Positions 37,772 to 50,156 of a stretch of DNA of 64,000 nucleotides are shown here, in pieces (the stretch's first letter is position 1; each line of letters opens with the position of its first letter). A program made the position numbers and the translations under genes. The notes below the pieces were generated by a model. That model had not been told where the DNA came from, ran no database searches, and saw nothing but the letters and a program-made list of their open reading frames with translations. This DNA comes from Rotaria socialis (lineage: Eukaryota > Rotifera > Eurotatoria > Philodinida > Philodinidae). The DNA is taken from contig CAJNYU010000030.1 in NCBI GenBank assembly GCA_905331475.1, positions 248,001 to 312,000 of the forward strand, written 5' to 3'.

Positions 37772-40700
37772 ATGTCAACATTAGCTCCTCGTGGCCGAGG
37801 TCGCGGAAGTAAGTTCAAATCTGATGTGATTGAAGACCTACTAAAAAGGTCTACAAATAATATAACAAAATCATTCAATTGAATTATTTATTTAGAAAGA
37901 ACAAGCCGACCAGATGCAGGTCCACTTGAGCCCTATCGATCTCAATCGATGGCTGTTTTACCCGAGAAATTTCATCATGAAATCAAGGACAGTGAGACAA
38001 AAACTAATTTAGGTGCATCATCAGGACGTAAACCATCTTCTGAGCAACAACGTAAATCAACATCCCGTTCATCAGTCGGTCGCGCTAGATCAACACGAAC
38101 ATTTCGTCGTTCGCTTCATTCAGCTGTACCTGAGTCATCTGTTATAACAATCGCTAAGCGACCAGATCGAGGTGGAACAGGTAATTTTAATTGTTCGTAT
38201 TGCTTTCATCGTGACGAATTTTCTATTTTTAGCTGGTCAAAATTTACAAATGTACACAAATCATTTTAAATGTAACATACCTCGAACATTAAAATGTCAT
38301 CAATATGATATTGAATTAGAAGCAGCAAATCGCGATGGTACATGGCGTCCAGCAAAAAAAGATGATCGGTTTTTTGTTTTGAAAAAAATAATTGATCGTG
38401 AACATTTTCCATTGGTTTGGTATGACGAAGGAAAAAGTCTTTATTCAATAGAATTACTTGTTGATTTAAAAAGTCAATATGAAATTATGATTAAAGATAA
38501 GAAAAGTGATCGTGAACAAAAATATCGCTTATTACTTATTAATCTTGTCAAATCTTATGATATACAGGTTACATTTCGATTGGTTCTTTTTTTTATAAGA
38601 AGAAAATAATTTTTATTTTTTTCGTAGGTTCTTTGGGATTTTATTGAAAATAAAATACCGATTCGTCCAAGAGATCCAATAAGAATTCTTGAAACGCTTC
38701 TTAAACAAACTACACGTGCAACAATGGTTTGTGCTAAAAATCAATTTTATGATCGACATCAACAACTCGACGACTTAGGTAAAAAGAGATTCGATTCGGC
38801 TGCGATCTAGGTTTTTAATGATAGAGCAGATTTGTTCTTCAAGAAAAGTTTAGTACAAATCTTCATCCATGAACTATGAGTTCCATTTCATTTAAGATTG
38901 CTCTAATTGAGCTGTTAGAAATTTTTTCATTATTCTCAAAATATTCTACAATGCAAATAGATTCTTAAAAAAAGATTTTTTTTTGTTTTCGTTATAGGTG
39001 ATGGCCGAGGTTTAGCGCATGGTTCATATCAAGCAATGTTTCTAACTAAAATTGGTGCAACGTTGAATATCAATTCAACATTTACATGTTTTTATCAACC
39101 ATTAAATTTAGTTGATTTTCTTTGTGAATATCTTCAACATGATATTATTCGTGATGGTAATATCTATGCAGTGTTGTTTCGTCTATTTATTTATTTGATT
39201 GATCTACGTTAAGGTATCGATGAACGTGAACAACAATTATTGTTGAGAAAGGTTCTTAAACCCATATGGCTTGAAACTCATCATACAGAAAGTGTACGAA
39301 AGTATCGTATACGTGGTTTTGGTGCATCAGCCTGTCAACATACATTTCCACGTATGACCGATGCTAACAACAATGATATACAAGAAAGGCAATCCGTATA
39401 TGATTATTTTCTTGAAAAATATAATATGAAATTACAATATCCGAATTTACCAACAGTTGGTAAGAGAAAAGAAAGCAACATTTTCTTGGGAAAAAATAAA
39501 ATTGAACTTCTATTATAGAATTATATACGCCTCCGAATAAAACTCAATTTCATTATTTACCAATGGAATGTTGTACAATACAAGCGTGGCAACGTTCAAT
39601 CAAACCATTAACTACTGATCAACGAGCACGAGTATATTAATATTTTCCATTGTTTTTTCTCGCTCGTTCTATGAAACTTATATTTTTAGGTAACAAAAAA
39701 AACTGTTGTCCGACCAAGTCAAAGGTATCAAGCCATTGCCGAAATCGTTCACAATCGACAATTCGATCAAGATAAATATTTAAAAGAAATTGGTATGAGT
39801 GTCGACGATAAAGAAATGCTTATTGTTCAAGGACGATTAATTGCACCACCAGAAATAAAATATATAAGTGGACGTGATGGACGCAGTGAAGTTGTTGAAC
39901 GTATTAATATTGGAAAGTTAGTAGTTTACATATCTTCTAGGAATAGATTTCGAAATTTTGTATTTCTCTAGATGGAATATTCGTAATCGTTTTCAAAAAA
40001 CACGACATATTAAAAGATGGGCTTGTGTTATGGTTTCAGCTCAGAAACCAAATCAATATCAATTATCTATTGCACAACAATTTGTCGAACATTTTCCATT
40101 TGTAAATCATCAATCTTGAAAGAAAAACAGGATATATTCTTTTTATGTCTAATCATAGGTTATTGAACGTTTTGGTTTTTGTTTTGAACCAAATCCAATA
40201 ATGAAAAGTGATCCAGCTGTGCCACAAAAAATTCATGATCGATTACAAGAATTGAAAGAAGCAAATTGTGAGGTTGTTTTATTTATACTTAATGGCGTCG
40301 GAGAAGATATTTATAAAACAATTAAATATTTTGGAAATCATAAACTTGGGATAGTTACTCAGTAAGTTTTTAACCAATAGAATAGTAGATAGAATCTCTG
40401 TTATTAACAAAAATTGAATCTTTCGAGCTTTTAGTCACATGAGATCATAATATAAATAAGATACATCGATTCTATTTGAGAATTTTTAGAATATTTTTCT
40501 TATTGCAAATATCGAGTATCTCCGTCATGGAAATATTTCCATATGAACGCTGCTAATTAATACTGCCTACTATATTTCCTAAACCGGTCTCTCTTTTAGA
40601 TGTACAGATTTTGTTGCTATTGCAAAAAATATCAATAAACTTGATATGGTATGAGAATCGTTCTTTTTTGTTTTGGTCTATTTTGAATATTTTTAAACAC

Positions 40701-42109
40701 ATCATCATTATTAGTATTTGCAAAATCTTGTACAAAAATTCAATGCAAAACTTGGCGGTATTAATGGCATGGTATCATTAGCTCGTGCTTTAACGTCGTC
40801 TTCAACCAAAGATGATATTTTTATGTTTTTCGGAGCTGATGTAACACATACAACATGTTCAAGAGATAAACCATCAATTGCTGCTGTTATTGGATCGATT
40901 GATTCGACTAGTTTGTTTTGTATTTTTCGATTTTGAGAAATTATAGAAAACTCATTTAGGTACACAATATGCATCACGTGTTAGTGAACAGTATCCAGCG
41001 CGCGGAAGAATTTCATTGGAAATTATTAAAGATTTATATCAAATGGCAACAGATTTATTAAAATTATTTGCACAAAAAAATTGTTGTTTTCCAAATAAAA
41101 TTGTATTTTATCGCGACGGTAAGTTTTTATTTGTGTGGATTATTTTTAATGGATTATTGCGGTTTTTTATCAGGTGTCGATGATGGACATTTTCAAAAAG
41201 TACTTGATAATGAATTACGTGCATTACAAAATGCTTGTAAAGGTAAAATTTTTTGTTTTTAATGAAAGGATGAGAATGAATAAAATAAACCGTCGGCTAG
41301 TAACTAAGAGTTGCTTTCGTCTTAATTCTAAATATAGAAAATATGAACCATTTCAAACGTCAGAAAATCGGTTGAACACTTTATGTTTCATTATTTTAGC
41401 TCTTTACATGAACAATCCATTACCAAAAATTACATTTATTATTGTAAAAAAACGTCATAATACACGTTTTTTTATTCCAGAATCAAATTCGAATTCAACA
41501 ATGATGAGCAATGTACAACCTGGTAGATTAGTCCTATGAAAGAGAAGAGAAAATTTGTGCTATGTTGATATTTTATAGGTACAGTTGTCGATACGGATAT
41601 TGTTCATCCACAAGGTTTCGATTTTTATTTGAACAGTCATGCTGCTATTCAAGGTATGTTAAATATTAAGAAAAATAAAACTTATTTATTTTTTTGTATC
41701 ATTTTTTCTATTCTCAAAGGTACATCACGACCAATTCTGTATCATGTTTTATATGATGAAATTGGCTTTTCATCAGATGAAATACAATCATTAACTTATT
41801 ATCTGTGTCATTCGGATGTACGTTGTACAAAAGCTGTATCTGTACCAGCACCGGTTCATTATGCACATTTAGCTGCATATCAATCACGTGATGCTGAAAG
41901 TTATGAAAATGATCGACGCAGTAGTATAGCAGGGTAAACATTTTTGTTTGTTTGATCCTTCATTCGAACAAAAGAATCTATTTTTTTTTCGCAGAGATTT
42001 TGACGATGATGATCTAGTTGATGGTATGGGTTCAGTTACATTACAAGAAGTAGAAACAAGACTTATTCAATTAGATCCAACTATTCAAGATACCATGTGG
42101 TATGTTTGA
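37772..42109 (+). CDS. AGO: Argonaute (AGO clade), all four slicer residues present
   Basis: Eighteen exons (37772-37808, 37896-38180, 38233-38567, 38628-38778, 38998-39156, 39214-39459, 39519-39631, 39690-39916, 39972-40101, 40159-40361, 40600-40648, 40715-40910, 40960-41118, 41174-41242, 41400-41522, 41579-41653, 41720-41933, 41995-42109) sum in frame to 961 residues. Order: Arg/Gly-rich head ([12 protein letters not shown]), N domain, PAZ ([25 protein letters not shown]), MID and PIWI. MID keeps the guide 5'-phosphate contacts of AGO2 ([21 protein letters not shown]). PIWI keeps D (FFGADVTH), E ([10 protein letters not shown]), D (FYRDGVDDG) and H (HYAHLAAY), so target cleavage is plausible. 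SHAAIQGTSRP and LYHVLYDE place it in the AGO rather than the Piwi clade. It binds small RNAs for silencing. Bdelloids are known for many Argonaute copies. Confidence 0.95.
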
Positions 42110-42799
42110 ACACGAATAGGGGATAGATTAGGAAGATATGGTGACTTTGTTTTGGTACTCGATGCACCACAAGAATTATTCATGTGGTTTATTCGTTCAG
42201 CTTGTTATGGTTTTATTGAAAATCTTTATGATCTTCAATTATGATTTTGAAAGTTTTTTTTTTTATAGTTTTTTTATTGTTTTTTGAGATATCTCGATTT
42301 TCTTTGAAGAAAATAAAGGGTAGTCAAAGAAAAGAGAAACATACAATGAAATTTAGCTACATAAATGAGATCAGTCTCAGTATAGAGAAGATAATCTCTC
42401 GCCTCTGACAAGCCTCTTGCTCAACTTTTAGATATCCAAGTAAGTCCGACAAAGGAATAAAAAGAAACAATTGAAAACTTTAATATCAAATGCACTCAAA
42501 TCTACAAGTTCAATAAAGTTATTACTACATGAAACTATTGTTGTAGAAAACAAATACAATAGTGCTGACGTATCTCCAATTGATTTTGTTCAATCAATTG
42601 ATTGACTAAAGATGTTTACTGGCATCCATTTCTTGTAACACTATTCTACATGAATACTTTCTGTGTCAATAGTGCTTATCAAATATTTCGTATTTCTAAT
42701 CTTGTATTCTTTATTTATTTTGCGGGTGTTTATAGATCTATGCTTTGATTAGTTTCATCCTATTCTGTACATAAAATTCTATCAGTTTTCCTTTTGTCG
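42110..42799. other. Intergenic, no gene seen
   Basis: A 690-bp spacer between the Argonaute and the following same-strand gene. AT-rich, T-runs, no recognised element. Confidence 0.5.
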
Positions 42800-45009
42800 A
42801 TGAATCCCATAAAAATCTTTGGCTTCACTCCATTAGGTGTTATTTTAGCTGAACGATTGACTTATTCACTATCTAAAAAATCCGAATGCTATCCAGACGT
42901 TCATCTTATCGAGCAAAAATCTTCTCTATCGATTGATGTACAATGGCAAAGTGTTAGTCTTTTGTGTTTAATCAATCTATTAAAACAATGTCGAATGCTG
43001 CAATCGAATGATTCAAAAAAGTTTGGTATAAACATACAAAGTATAAAAATGAACAAACAACTTCTGTATTCATATATCAAATTATCGACAGAACGTGTAC
43101 AGAAATATTATTTGATTTTGTTAAAACAGCGTCAAATTCAATTCGAATTATCCAATTATTCGATTGATAACGACGAAAATTTAAAAGAAAATCTATTGAA
43201 TTATGTTCATAATGATTCAATTGAACGATTGCTTAATATGGATGATTTTACATTAGCAATGAAAACGCCATGGCAATCATATTTTCGTTCATCATCACCG
43301 ACAGATATGTCTATATTCGATCATGACAGTAATTCAATATATATCACCTATGTTCAGTCGTCTAATCATGAATTCAATCGTAGTCTTCGTCTTAATGTAT
43401 TTCATACTATTTTTCAATATCTTCCATCATATTCATCAATCAAACTCATTGGTCCTGATATATTTGCTTTTGAATTAGCTTATCTTCTATCGACGATGGG
43501 ATGTAATCAAATTTATTTCTATCGGATGAATCCAAATGAAACATTAGTACTGCCGATTACTGAAACTAATTCTATTCTAGTCACGTTATTTGAGATTTTT
43601 TCGAAATTTACTCATAAACCATTAGCAGACATTGTCTCATGGGCAAATCAACGCCCAATATTACATACAATTGAAAAATATCATCAATTTCAGATGAATT
43701 TAAATGCTGCCGGACAATTAGAATATGAAGCATTCATTCAACCATCGATACCTTCTTATCAAACGTCACACGAAACAAAGAAACATAAACGAACATATTT
43801 AGAAACATTCAAACAACAAGCTCAAGAATCACTAACAAAATTTAGTACATCAAATGTACATATCAGTAGGATCATTGCTTGCGCTTTTCGTTTTTATAAT
43901 TCTTTTTACATAAAACTTCATTTATGTACAGATAAAACTAATATTGAAATTAAAGAAGAACCGTTGGATTCTTTTGTTCCATCTTCAACATTTTTTGTTC
44001 TCATTGATAAAATAACATCATCTGATCTGAAAACATATCAAAATCTACCGCCACCATTTCCAAATGCCATTCGTACTTTTAATAGTACTCCTGGTGCATT
44101 GATTTTTAATATATATGAAAGTTTACGAAGAATTTCTAACGATGAAACTATTCCTCAGTTAACTAATATATTTCTATCAGTTGATCGTGAACTGTGCGTT
44201 ATAAAAAATCAAACAGCAAGTAAATCGATTAGGTTTCATCGTACTTTTCTATTGATCTAATGAAGGAAGTCCCCTAACTGATAAAACGCTATTGAGTCGA
44301 GACTATATACATCACAAAGACTTGAAAGAGTTCATACTATTAACTTATTGTTGCATAATGATCGTATTTTGATAGGTTAGTGGCGCAATTCTACTAGAAA
44401 AAAATTAATTTTTGAAGTTCCACTTGAAACTTTCATTATAAATTATTCCAATTGAGATTTTCCTCACTCCCCCTTTCTCTCTATGCACAGTATTAAATTG
44501 AAATTCAAGAATGAATCTATTTGATGAAAAACCATGCTATTCATTTTAACAAGATACTGTAAAAATCTAGTAGTTCGGCCTGATGTCTAGTCTATAGTCG
44601 AAATTTCAAAGTGATTAATTTCATGTGGCACTTCCCTCAATAGTTAAAGCTGATCATTTCGGAGCGGATCAAATTCTTCAATCTCAACAACATGATTTAA
44701 AACGACCTGTAGAAAATCTTCATGATTTACATAAAATTATACAACGACCAGTCAATGAAATCGGTCAAGTAAAATTTACAAAAATATTTTTTCTTTGTTG
44801 AGTGTCATACAATTTTTTTTCTCGTGTAGTTAATATTATATGAATCACAATTATTTCAAAATGATGCACTCGATCTACAATCACTATTATTACTATTCAA
44901 TCCTCGAGAAGAAATTCCTAAAAATGAACTCATGTTCCTATTCCATAATGACTATAATTGGCATAATCTAATAGTATTGCCTGATCATAAAACAAAAATA
45001 CGAAACTAA
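42800..45009 (+). CDS. Unrecognised 574-residue protein, possible dinucleotide-binding fold
   Basis: Exons 42800-44219, 44644-44768 and 44830-45009 join in frame; reading on past 44219 meets a stop at 44260, so the 424-nt intron could be retained in a shorter form. The N-terminus (MNPIKIFGFTPLGVILAERL) has a beta-loop-helix look with a degenerate glycine pattern, G-x-T-P-x-G. Around residue 220 a second such unit appears (SIKLIGPDIFAFELAYLLSTMG), where flavin- and NAD-dependent disulfide oxidoreductases have G-x-G-x-x-G. Both lack the full motif, so cofactor binding may be lost. The C-terminal exons read KADHFGADQILQSQQHDLKRPVENLHDL and end FHNDYNWHNLIVLPDHKTKIRN. I cannot name the family; a degenerate oxidoreductase-like scaffold is only a guess. 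It is not low-complexity and codon use matches neighbours. Confidence 0.7.
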
Positions 45010-46765
45010 GAGTATCGGACGCTATCTATAGACAATTAACACGATTGGTTTACGTTTACCCATCAGCTGTTTTGTTTATTTGTTTCGTTTATTTTTTACT
45101 ACTATAGTATTTCTCTGTATATATTCCAATTAGATAATAAATAATAATCTATATATTTTCCCTATTGTATTGATATTTAGAATAATTCGAATGCGGCTAT
45201 TCCCTGAACATAGAAAGCAGAATGATCATGTAATTCATTAATCAACGTGAATAAAAGATCATCTAGTAGTGAATTCTAGAGAATGTCTAGAGAAAAGACA
45301 ATTAAAAAGTATCTTTTGTAATGTTGATATTTATAAAGAGAAAAATAAATAAAAACGAAAATAAATTTTTCTTTGCTGTAAGCTATATATAGCATGTGAA
45401 GGACGAATTTTATTATTTATAAATACGACTCAAGATTTTTCAAGGTGATTAAATTTCGAAATACTATTCTTTCTTTTTTTGTTTAAATAAAGAACTTGCA
45501 GTGATTATTTGGCAACATTTTTTTTTCGTCGTTCAAGTTTACATACTAGAAAATGAAATTGAAATCTCTTGCGTATAAGTGTTTATTGAAAAATCAAGTG
45601 TTGCTATTAATTTTACTGTATAAATTTTTTTGCTCTAGATCTTTTCATTTCGCTCTGCTCAATCATCGATAGTCAAGTAAGTCTTACTACTAGTAGTATC
45701 AATATCAATATCGATTTGTTCACGCGTATGTGCTTTTACATTAGAAAATAATTGCCGCCGCCGCCGCCACCGCCTAGATTATAAACGATTAATTGATTTG
45801 TTTTGTTCGTGTTATTTTTCTGGATCATCTCATATCTCTCTATTCTTATCATCTATCGAATGTCATTTCGCCATATAAAACGGATCGGTTTGTTTTTTTT
45901 TCGTTCAGCAATTAGATTTACTGTTGAATCGAAAGATAAATGAACAGGTTATATATGTATATACCAACGAGATTTTTTCAAGTAGATCAAACGATATGTA
46001 CCGACCATATTTTAGAATTAGTAATCATATCATGCATAGAAACAGATTGCTATCTGTTATTGTCGATATAATGATGTCTGTTATTAGTCTGAATAGAGAT
46101 GAAAAACCATTTGAATAAGTCTTTGATTGACAATGCAATTTGCTCAAGTGACAGTAGCCGAACATACGCACTGCTATGGACAGACGTAAGCATATGTGAC
46201 GAACTTAACAATAAAGAGTAAATCACAATCAGACTAATAGAAATAATTTCTTATCTCAACAGGGAAGCTCACTCTTGTACTTGTTGATTTATTTAAATTT
46301 TACCATCTGCATGTGCTTATGTATAAAAAAAATGTTTAAAGTATAGATTTTGTCACTTCGCCTATCATGCCGTGATGTTGATGATCGAATGACTGTTCAT
46401 TTTGACAAATTTTCATTGAGTAAATTCATTTACTCACAGCAGGAATCAAATTCTTATTCAGGTGTAGAGATTGTCACTTTTTTTTTTCGTTCATCGGAGT
46501 TCAATAATCATTTTGTTATATACATATGTAGACATGCGTTTCATATTCTCTTCTATTCTCTTTAGTCGTTTTTCTTTTTCGCTCTCTCTCTCTCTCTCTT
46601 CTTTTTTTCTTCTTTGCATTTCTTCTCTCCCCTCTCTCTCTCTCTCTGTATGTATGTATGCTCGCTAATACATAGCAAAAGGAAAAAAGGCAAGCAAAGT
46701 GTATAACGAGCAACACAATGAAGGTGTAAAGTTAAAATTAGTTGTTCATACACTCATACAATTTA
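45010..46765. other. Intergenic with CT- and CCG-rich microsatellites
   Basis: A 1.75 kb spacer. It contains a CCG/GCC run near 45752-45775 and two CT-rich tracts (about 46578-46600 and 46630-46648) just upstream of the Notum-like start. No gene recognised. Confidence 0.5.
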
Positions 46766-47992
46766 ATGATGACGTCGTCAGAATCATCTTCACCATTATC
46801 GTATTCACCCACGCCTAGTCCCGAATTAATCAAAATAAATTCAACTCATAAATCGTATCATATTGAAGTTGGACTTGCAATATTATTTCTTTGTTTAACT
46901 ATACCAAGTTTATTATTTTTAACACTAATTTATCATCGTGAAACAACTTCTATTTCATCAACCTCAACAAAAACAACAACAACAGATTCTTCTTTTTTAA
47001 AATCATCATTTCAAAAGAATTTCTATCGTAAATCATTATTGAATTATTCACATGCACGTTGTATGGATGATAGTATTGCTTCGTATTATATACGTTTAGC
47101 TAATAATAATAATAATTCATATTGGTTAATCTATTTCGATGGTGGTTGGTTTTGCTATTCAAAAGAATCATGTAATCTTCGTCGATTGTATTCACCTAAT
47201 TTAATGACATCGAACAATTTAAATGAAAAAAAATCTTTCATAGGAATATTTTCATCATTAAAACAATATAATATTATCTATGTACCCTATTGTTCATCTG
47301 ATCTATGGTCAGGTTCATCAAATAAAACACATTCACACGGTTCTGATATCTTTCATGCAATATTCGATGATTTAAAAATTGATAAAAATTTCCAAAAAGC
47401 AAAACAAATCATTTTTACAGGTTTTTCAGCCGGTGGTCTGGGTCTTTTATTAAACTTACCCAATTTATTACAACAATTTCCCACACATATTGATCTTCGA
47501 GTTATTATTGATTCTGGTTGGTTTATTGATTATCCTGGTAGCATTAATGGTATATCAAAAATAAATGAAGCAATGGTCTATTGGAATACACAAATACCTT
47601 CGTCATGTCAATTGAAACCTCAATATAAATGTTTTCTTGGCAGTGAAGCTATACGTTTATTTCCATCGCGTGTATCCATATTAGTTATACAATCATTATT
47701 TGATCAAACACAGTTGCATTTAGATAAATTAAATCCTCATTCGAATGATTTTTCCCTTAAACTTATTGAAAATCTTCGTCAATCAAGTAATCGAATATCA
47801 ATATTTGCGCCAGCATGTTCTATACATGGATTTTTATTTCGTTCATTGTGGCCACAATTTGATATTGAACAAAGAACACTTGCTTCTGTACTTAATGTAT
47901 GGTTAAAAAGAAAAAAAAGGACTCATGTTCAATTAATTGATCATCATTTTGATTCAAGTTTTTGCCCTCAACGAGATGATGATGAGATATAA
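46766..47992 (+). CDS. NOTUM: Notum-like palmitoleoyl-protein carboxylesterase with a membrane anchor
   Basis: Intronless, 408 residues from ATG 46766 (a second ATG follows at once). Notum removes palmitoleate from Wnt and so shuts off Wnt signalling outside the cell. Family blocks: YWLIYFDGGWFCYSKESC, IIYVPYCSSDLWSGSS, the nucleophile elbow TGFSAGGLG (Ser221), DSGWFID, the acid in QSLFDQTQL (Asp313) and the base in CSIHGFL (His354), matching the human S-D-H triad by position. Here residues 33-56 form a single hydrophobic helix after a Ser/Pro-rich head, with no cleavable signal in sight, and a Ser/Thr-rich stalk follows. That predicts a type II membrane protein instead of the secreted enzyme. 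Lack of introns, in a region where genes are heavily split, might mean retroposition. Confidence 0.88.
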   Translation: MMTSSESSSPLSYSPTPSPELIKINSTHKSYHIEVGLAILFLCLTIPSLLFLTLIYHRETTSISSTSTKTTTTDSSFLKSSFQKNFYRKSLLNYSHARCMDDSIASYYIRLANNNNNSYWLIYFDGGWFCYSKESCNLRRLYSPNLMTSNNLNEKKSFIGIFSSLKQYNIIYVPYCSSDLWSGSSNKTHSHGSDIFHAIFDDLKIDKNFQKAKQIIFTGFSAGGLGLLLNLPNLLQQFPTHIDLRVIIDSGWFIDYPGSINGISKINEAMVYWNTQIPSSCQLKPQYKCFLGSEAIRLFPSRVSILVIQSLFDQTQLHLDKLNPHSNDFSLKLIENLRQSSNRISIFAPACSIHGFLFRSLWPQFDIEQRTLASVLNVWLKRKKRTHVQLIDHHFDSSFCPQRDDDEI

Positions 47993-50156
47993 TCACCTAT
48001 TGTTTTTTTTCTTCTTCATTGTTGTATTTATATGTTTAAGCATTTCTCTCTCTCTCTTTCTCTTTTTTTGTGTATCTCATGAAAAATGAATATAATGTGA
48101 ACGAACAGTAATTTAAGAAAAAAAAAATGAATCTGTTTATCTAACAAATAAGCATATTCACACTTGAAAATATACATTTTCATAATTGATCATCAGGTTA
48201 TTTGAAAAGTATTCATTTTGTTTTGTATGTTAATCTGATGCCGCTTTTAGTCACCAATTTAAAAAGCTACTTTCAAAACGATTATCGCGCGTGTGTACCG
48301 CCATATGGAAGAAGGAGTAGCAGATTAGGTTACCTGGAGAGTTACACATGTATACCTATGTATGTACGTATATATAGAGTGAAGAGACAGAAAGAAAATC
48401 AGAACGTCCTCAGCCAGTCGTTAGATGAAATGTGGGTTGTTATTATTTCAACTTCTTAGTAGTGTGTGGCGGCGACTGCGATAAGAGAATTAATTGAAAC
48501 CGTACAAAATGAATTACATCACGAAAGAAATTGTGTTCACTACCTGACATCACGACTATCACAAAATCATCATTAGTGAATCGTTGTCTGTTAGAATAGA
48601 GTACAAGATTATGATCATTAGTGTATATGAGAGTCCAAGTATACACGCTTGAGAATTGCGTAAGAAGATCATCCCATGTTATCGTCATTCATTCATTCAT
48701 TTCTTCTTCTTCTTGTCTATTTTTTAACTCACGCATTTACTCCTATTAGCGACAGGGTGGCAATGACGAAGCGCGCATAAGGAAGTGAAGACACGATATA
48801 ACAGACAGTAGGGGTGCAAAATGATTATCTCACATGTATTTTTGTTGTAAACATATATCGTCATGGGATAGTACTACTGTCAATCGATAAATATATACAT
48901 ATATCAGTATCATGTAAGAGATATAACAATGACAAATATGATTGGCAGCAAACAGACTTGACGATGAGCCGTCCAGCTGAGCTCATTGTTGGTACCGATT
49001 TGTGTACACATTTATTGAATAAGGACATTAAGACAGCTTCTTCGTTTTTTTTTTGCTTCATATACTTATTTCTATGTTGTCATTCTCTAATTTAACTCAC
49101 ATTTACGTAAAGAAAATAAAACAGTGCGAAGTCGGAATTTTGTTACGTCTTACTGAATGAAGACAAATATATACTTTAAATAGCCGGATATTGATCTCGA
49201 CAGTGTCAAATGACGATATACATGATGTGAAAAAATGTCCATCCGTATAAAGATATGTGTGAGTGTGTTTCTTTCACACACATATATATAATATACATAT
49301 GCTCATTGAGATTCTTGCTTACAAACAACTTCACCTTTTCATTTTTCGAGAGTAACTGTACGCATGCATACATACAATATATATATCTAGATATGTAAAT
49401 CTCTACAGACTTGATTTGAACAGAACAATTTTCATTACATGAGGGAATTTTAGATAATCATCTTTCGGTGTGTATATGTATAACAAAGAGAGTAATGTCG
49501 GAAATACAAGTCGTAAGCTTAGATGATGATGATGAATGCTTTTAGGGTAGACATAGATACAAAAGCATGACCGACAATATACATATAACTACCGCTTGAT
49601 AGCTTCTATTGACATTGAAGAGAGAATAGTATAGATGCACTATAGGCATATATAGAAAAGAATAGTAGAGTGTATCTCTTCTTGTAACAACTCGAATCCA
49701 TTAACGCGCTTAAATTCAAGAGGATTTTTAAGAGAGAAAGAAAAAATCTCATATTACTTAACAAACCTATACAAGTATATAGCACGATTGAGTGTCTCTT
49801 GTCTCGTCTTGTCTTGAGATCTGCACAATTTTATATCGTACATGACTGGATCAAGTGTACAGATAAGAACGTCTCACAACAAAAGATTGTTCTTTTATTT
49901 CTTCGTGTGTATATAGACATCCTTGATAGATATTAATTTGTTCTTCTTATTCTTTTTTGTGTTCATGTTCATAGTAAAAGAAAAACGGAGAGCACGACAA
50001 GAAATTCATTTTGCCACACTGTAATTCGAATTAATGAGAGAAAGATTGAACAGTGTGATCAAATTAAAAATGTGATGACAGGTCACACTCAATTCTCATG
50101 AACAACTCATTTAATTGTAGAGTACAAGACCAGAAAAAAAACAACAAAGAACGGCA
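47993..50156. other. Intergenic, no gene seen
   Basis: A 2.2 kb spacer with many short TATA-type and TC-type simple runs (near 48045-48070 and 49270-49300). Open frames are short and lack family features. Confidence 0.5.

Noticed and set aside
44220-44260. Taking the stop at 44260 as the natural end of the 42800 gene
   Set aside because: A GTAAAT donor at 44220 joins in phase to two further coding-like exons ending at 45009, so the longer form is preferred.
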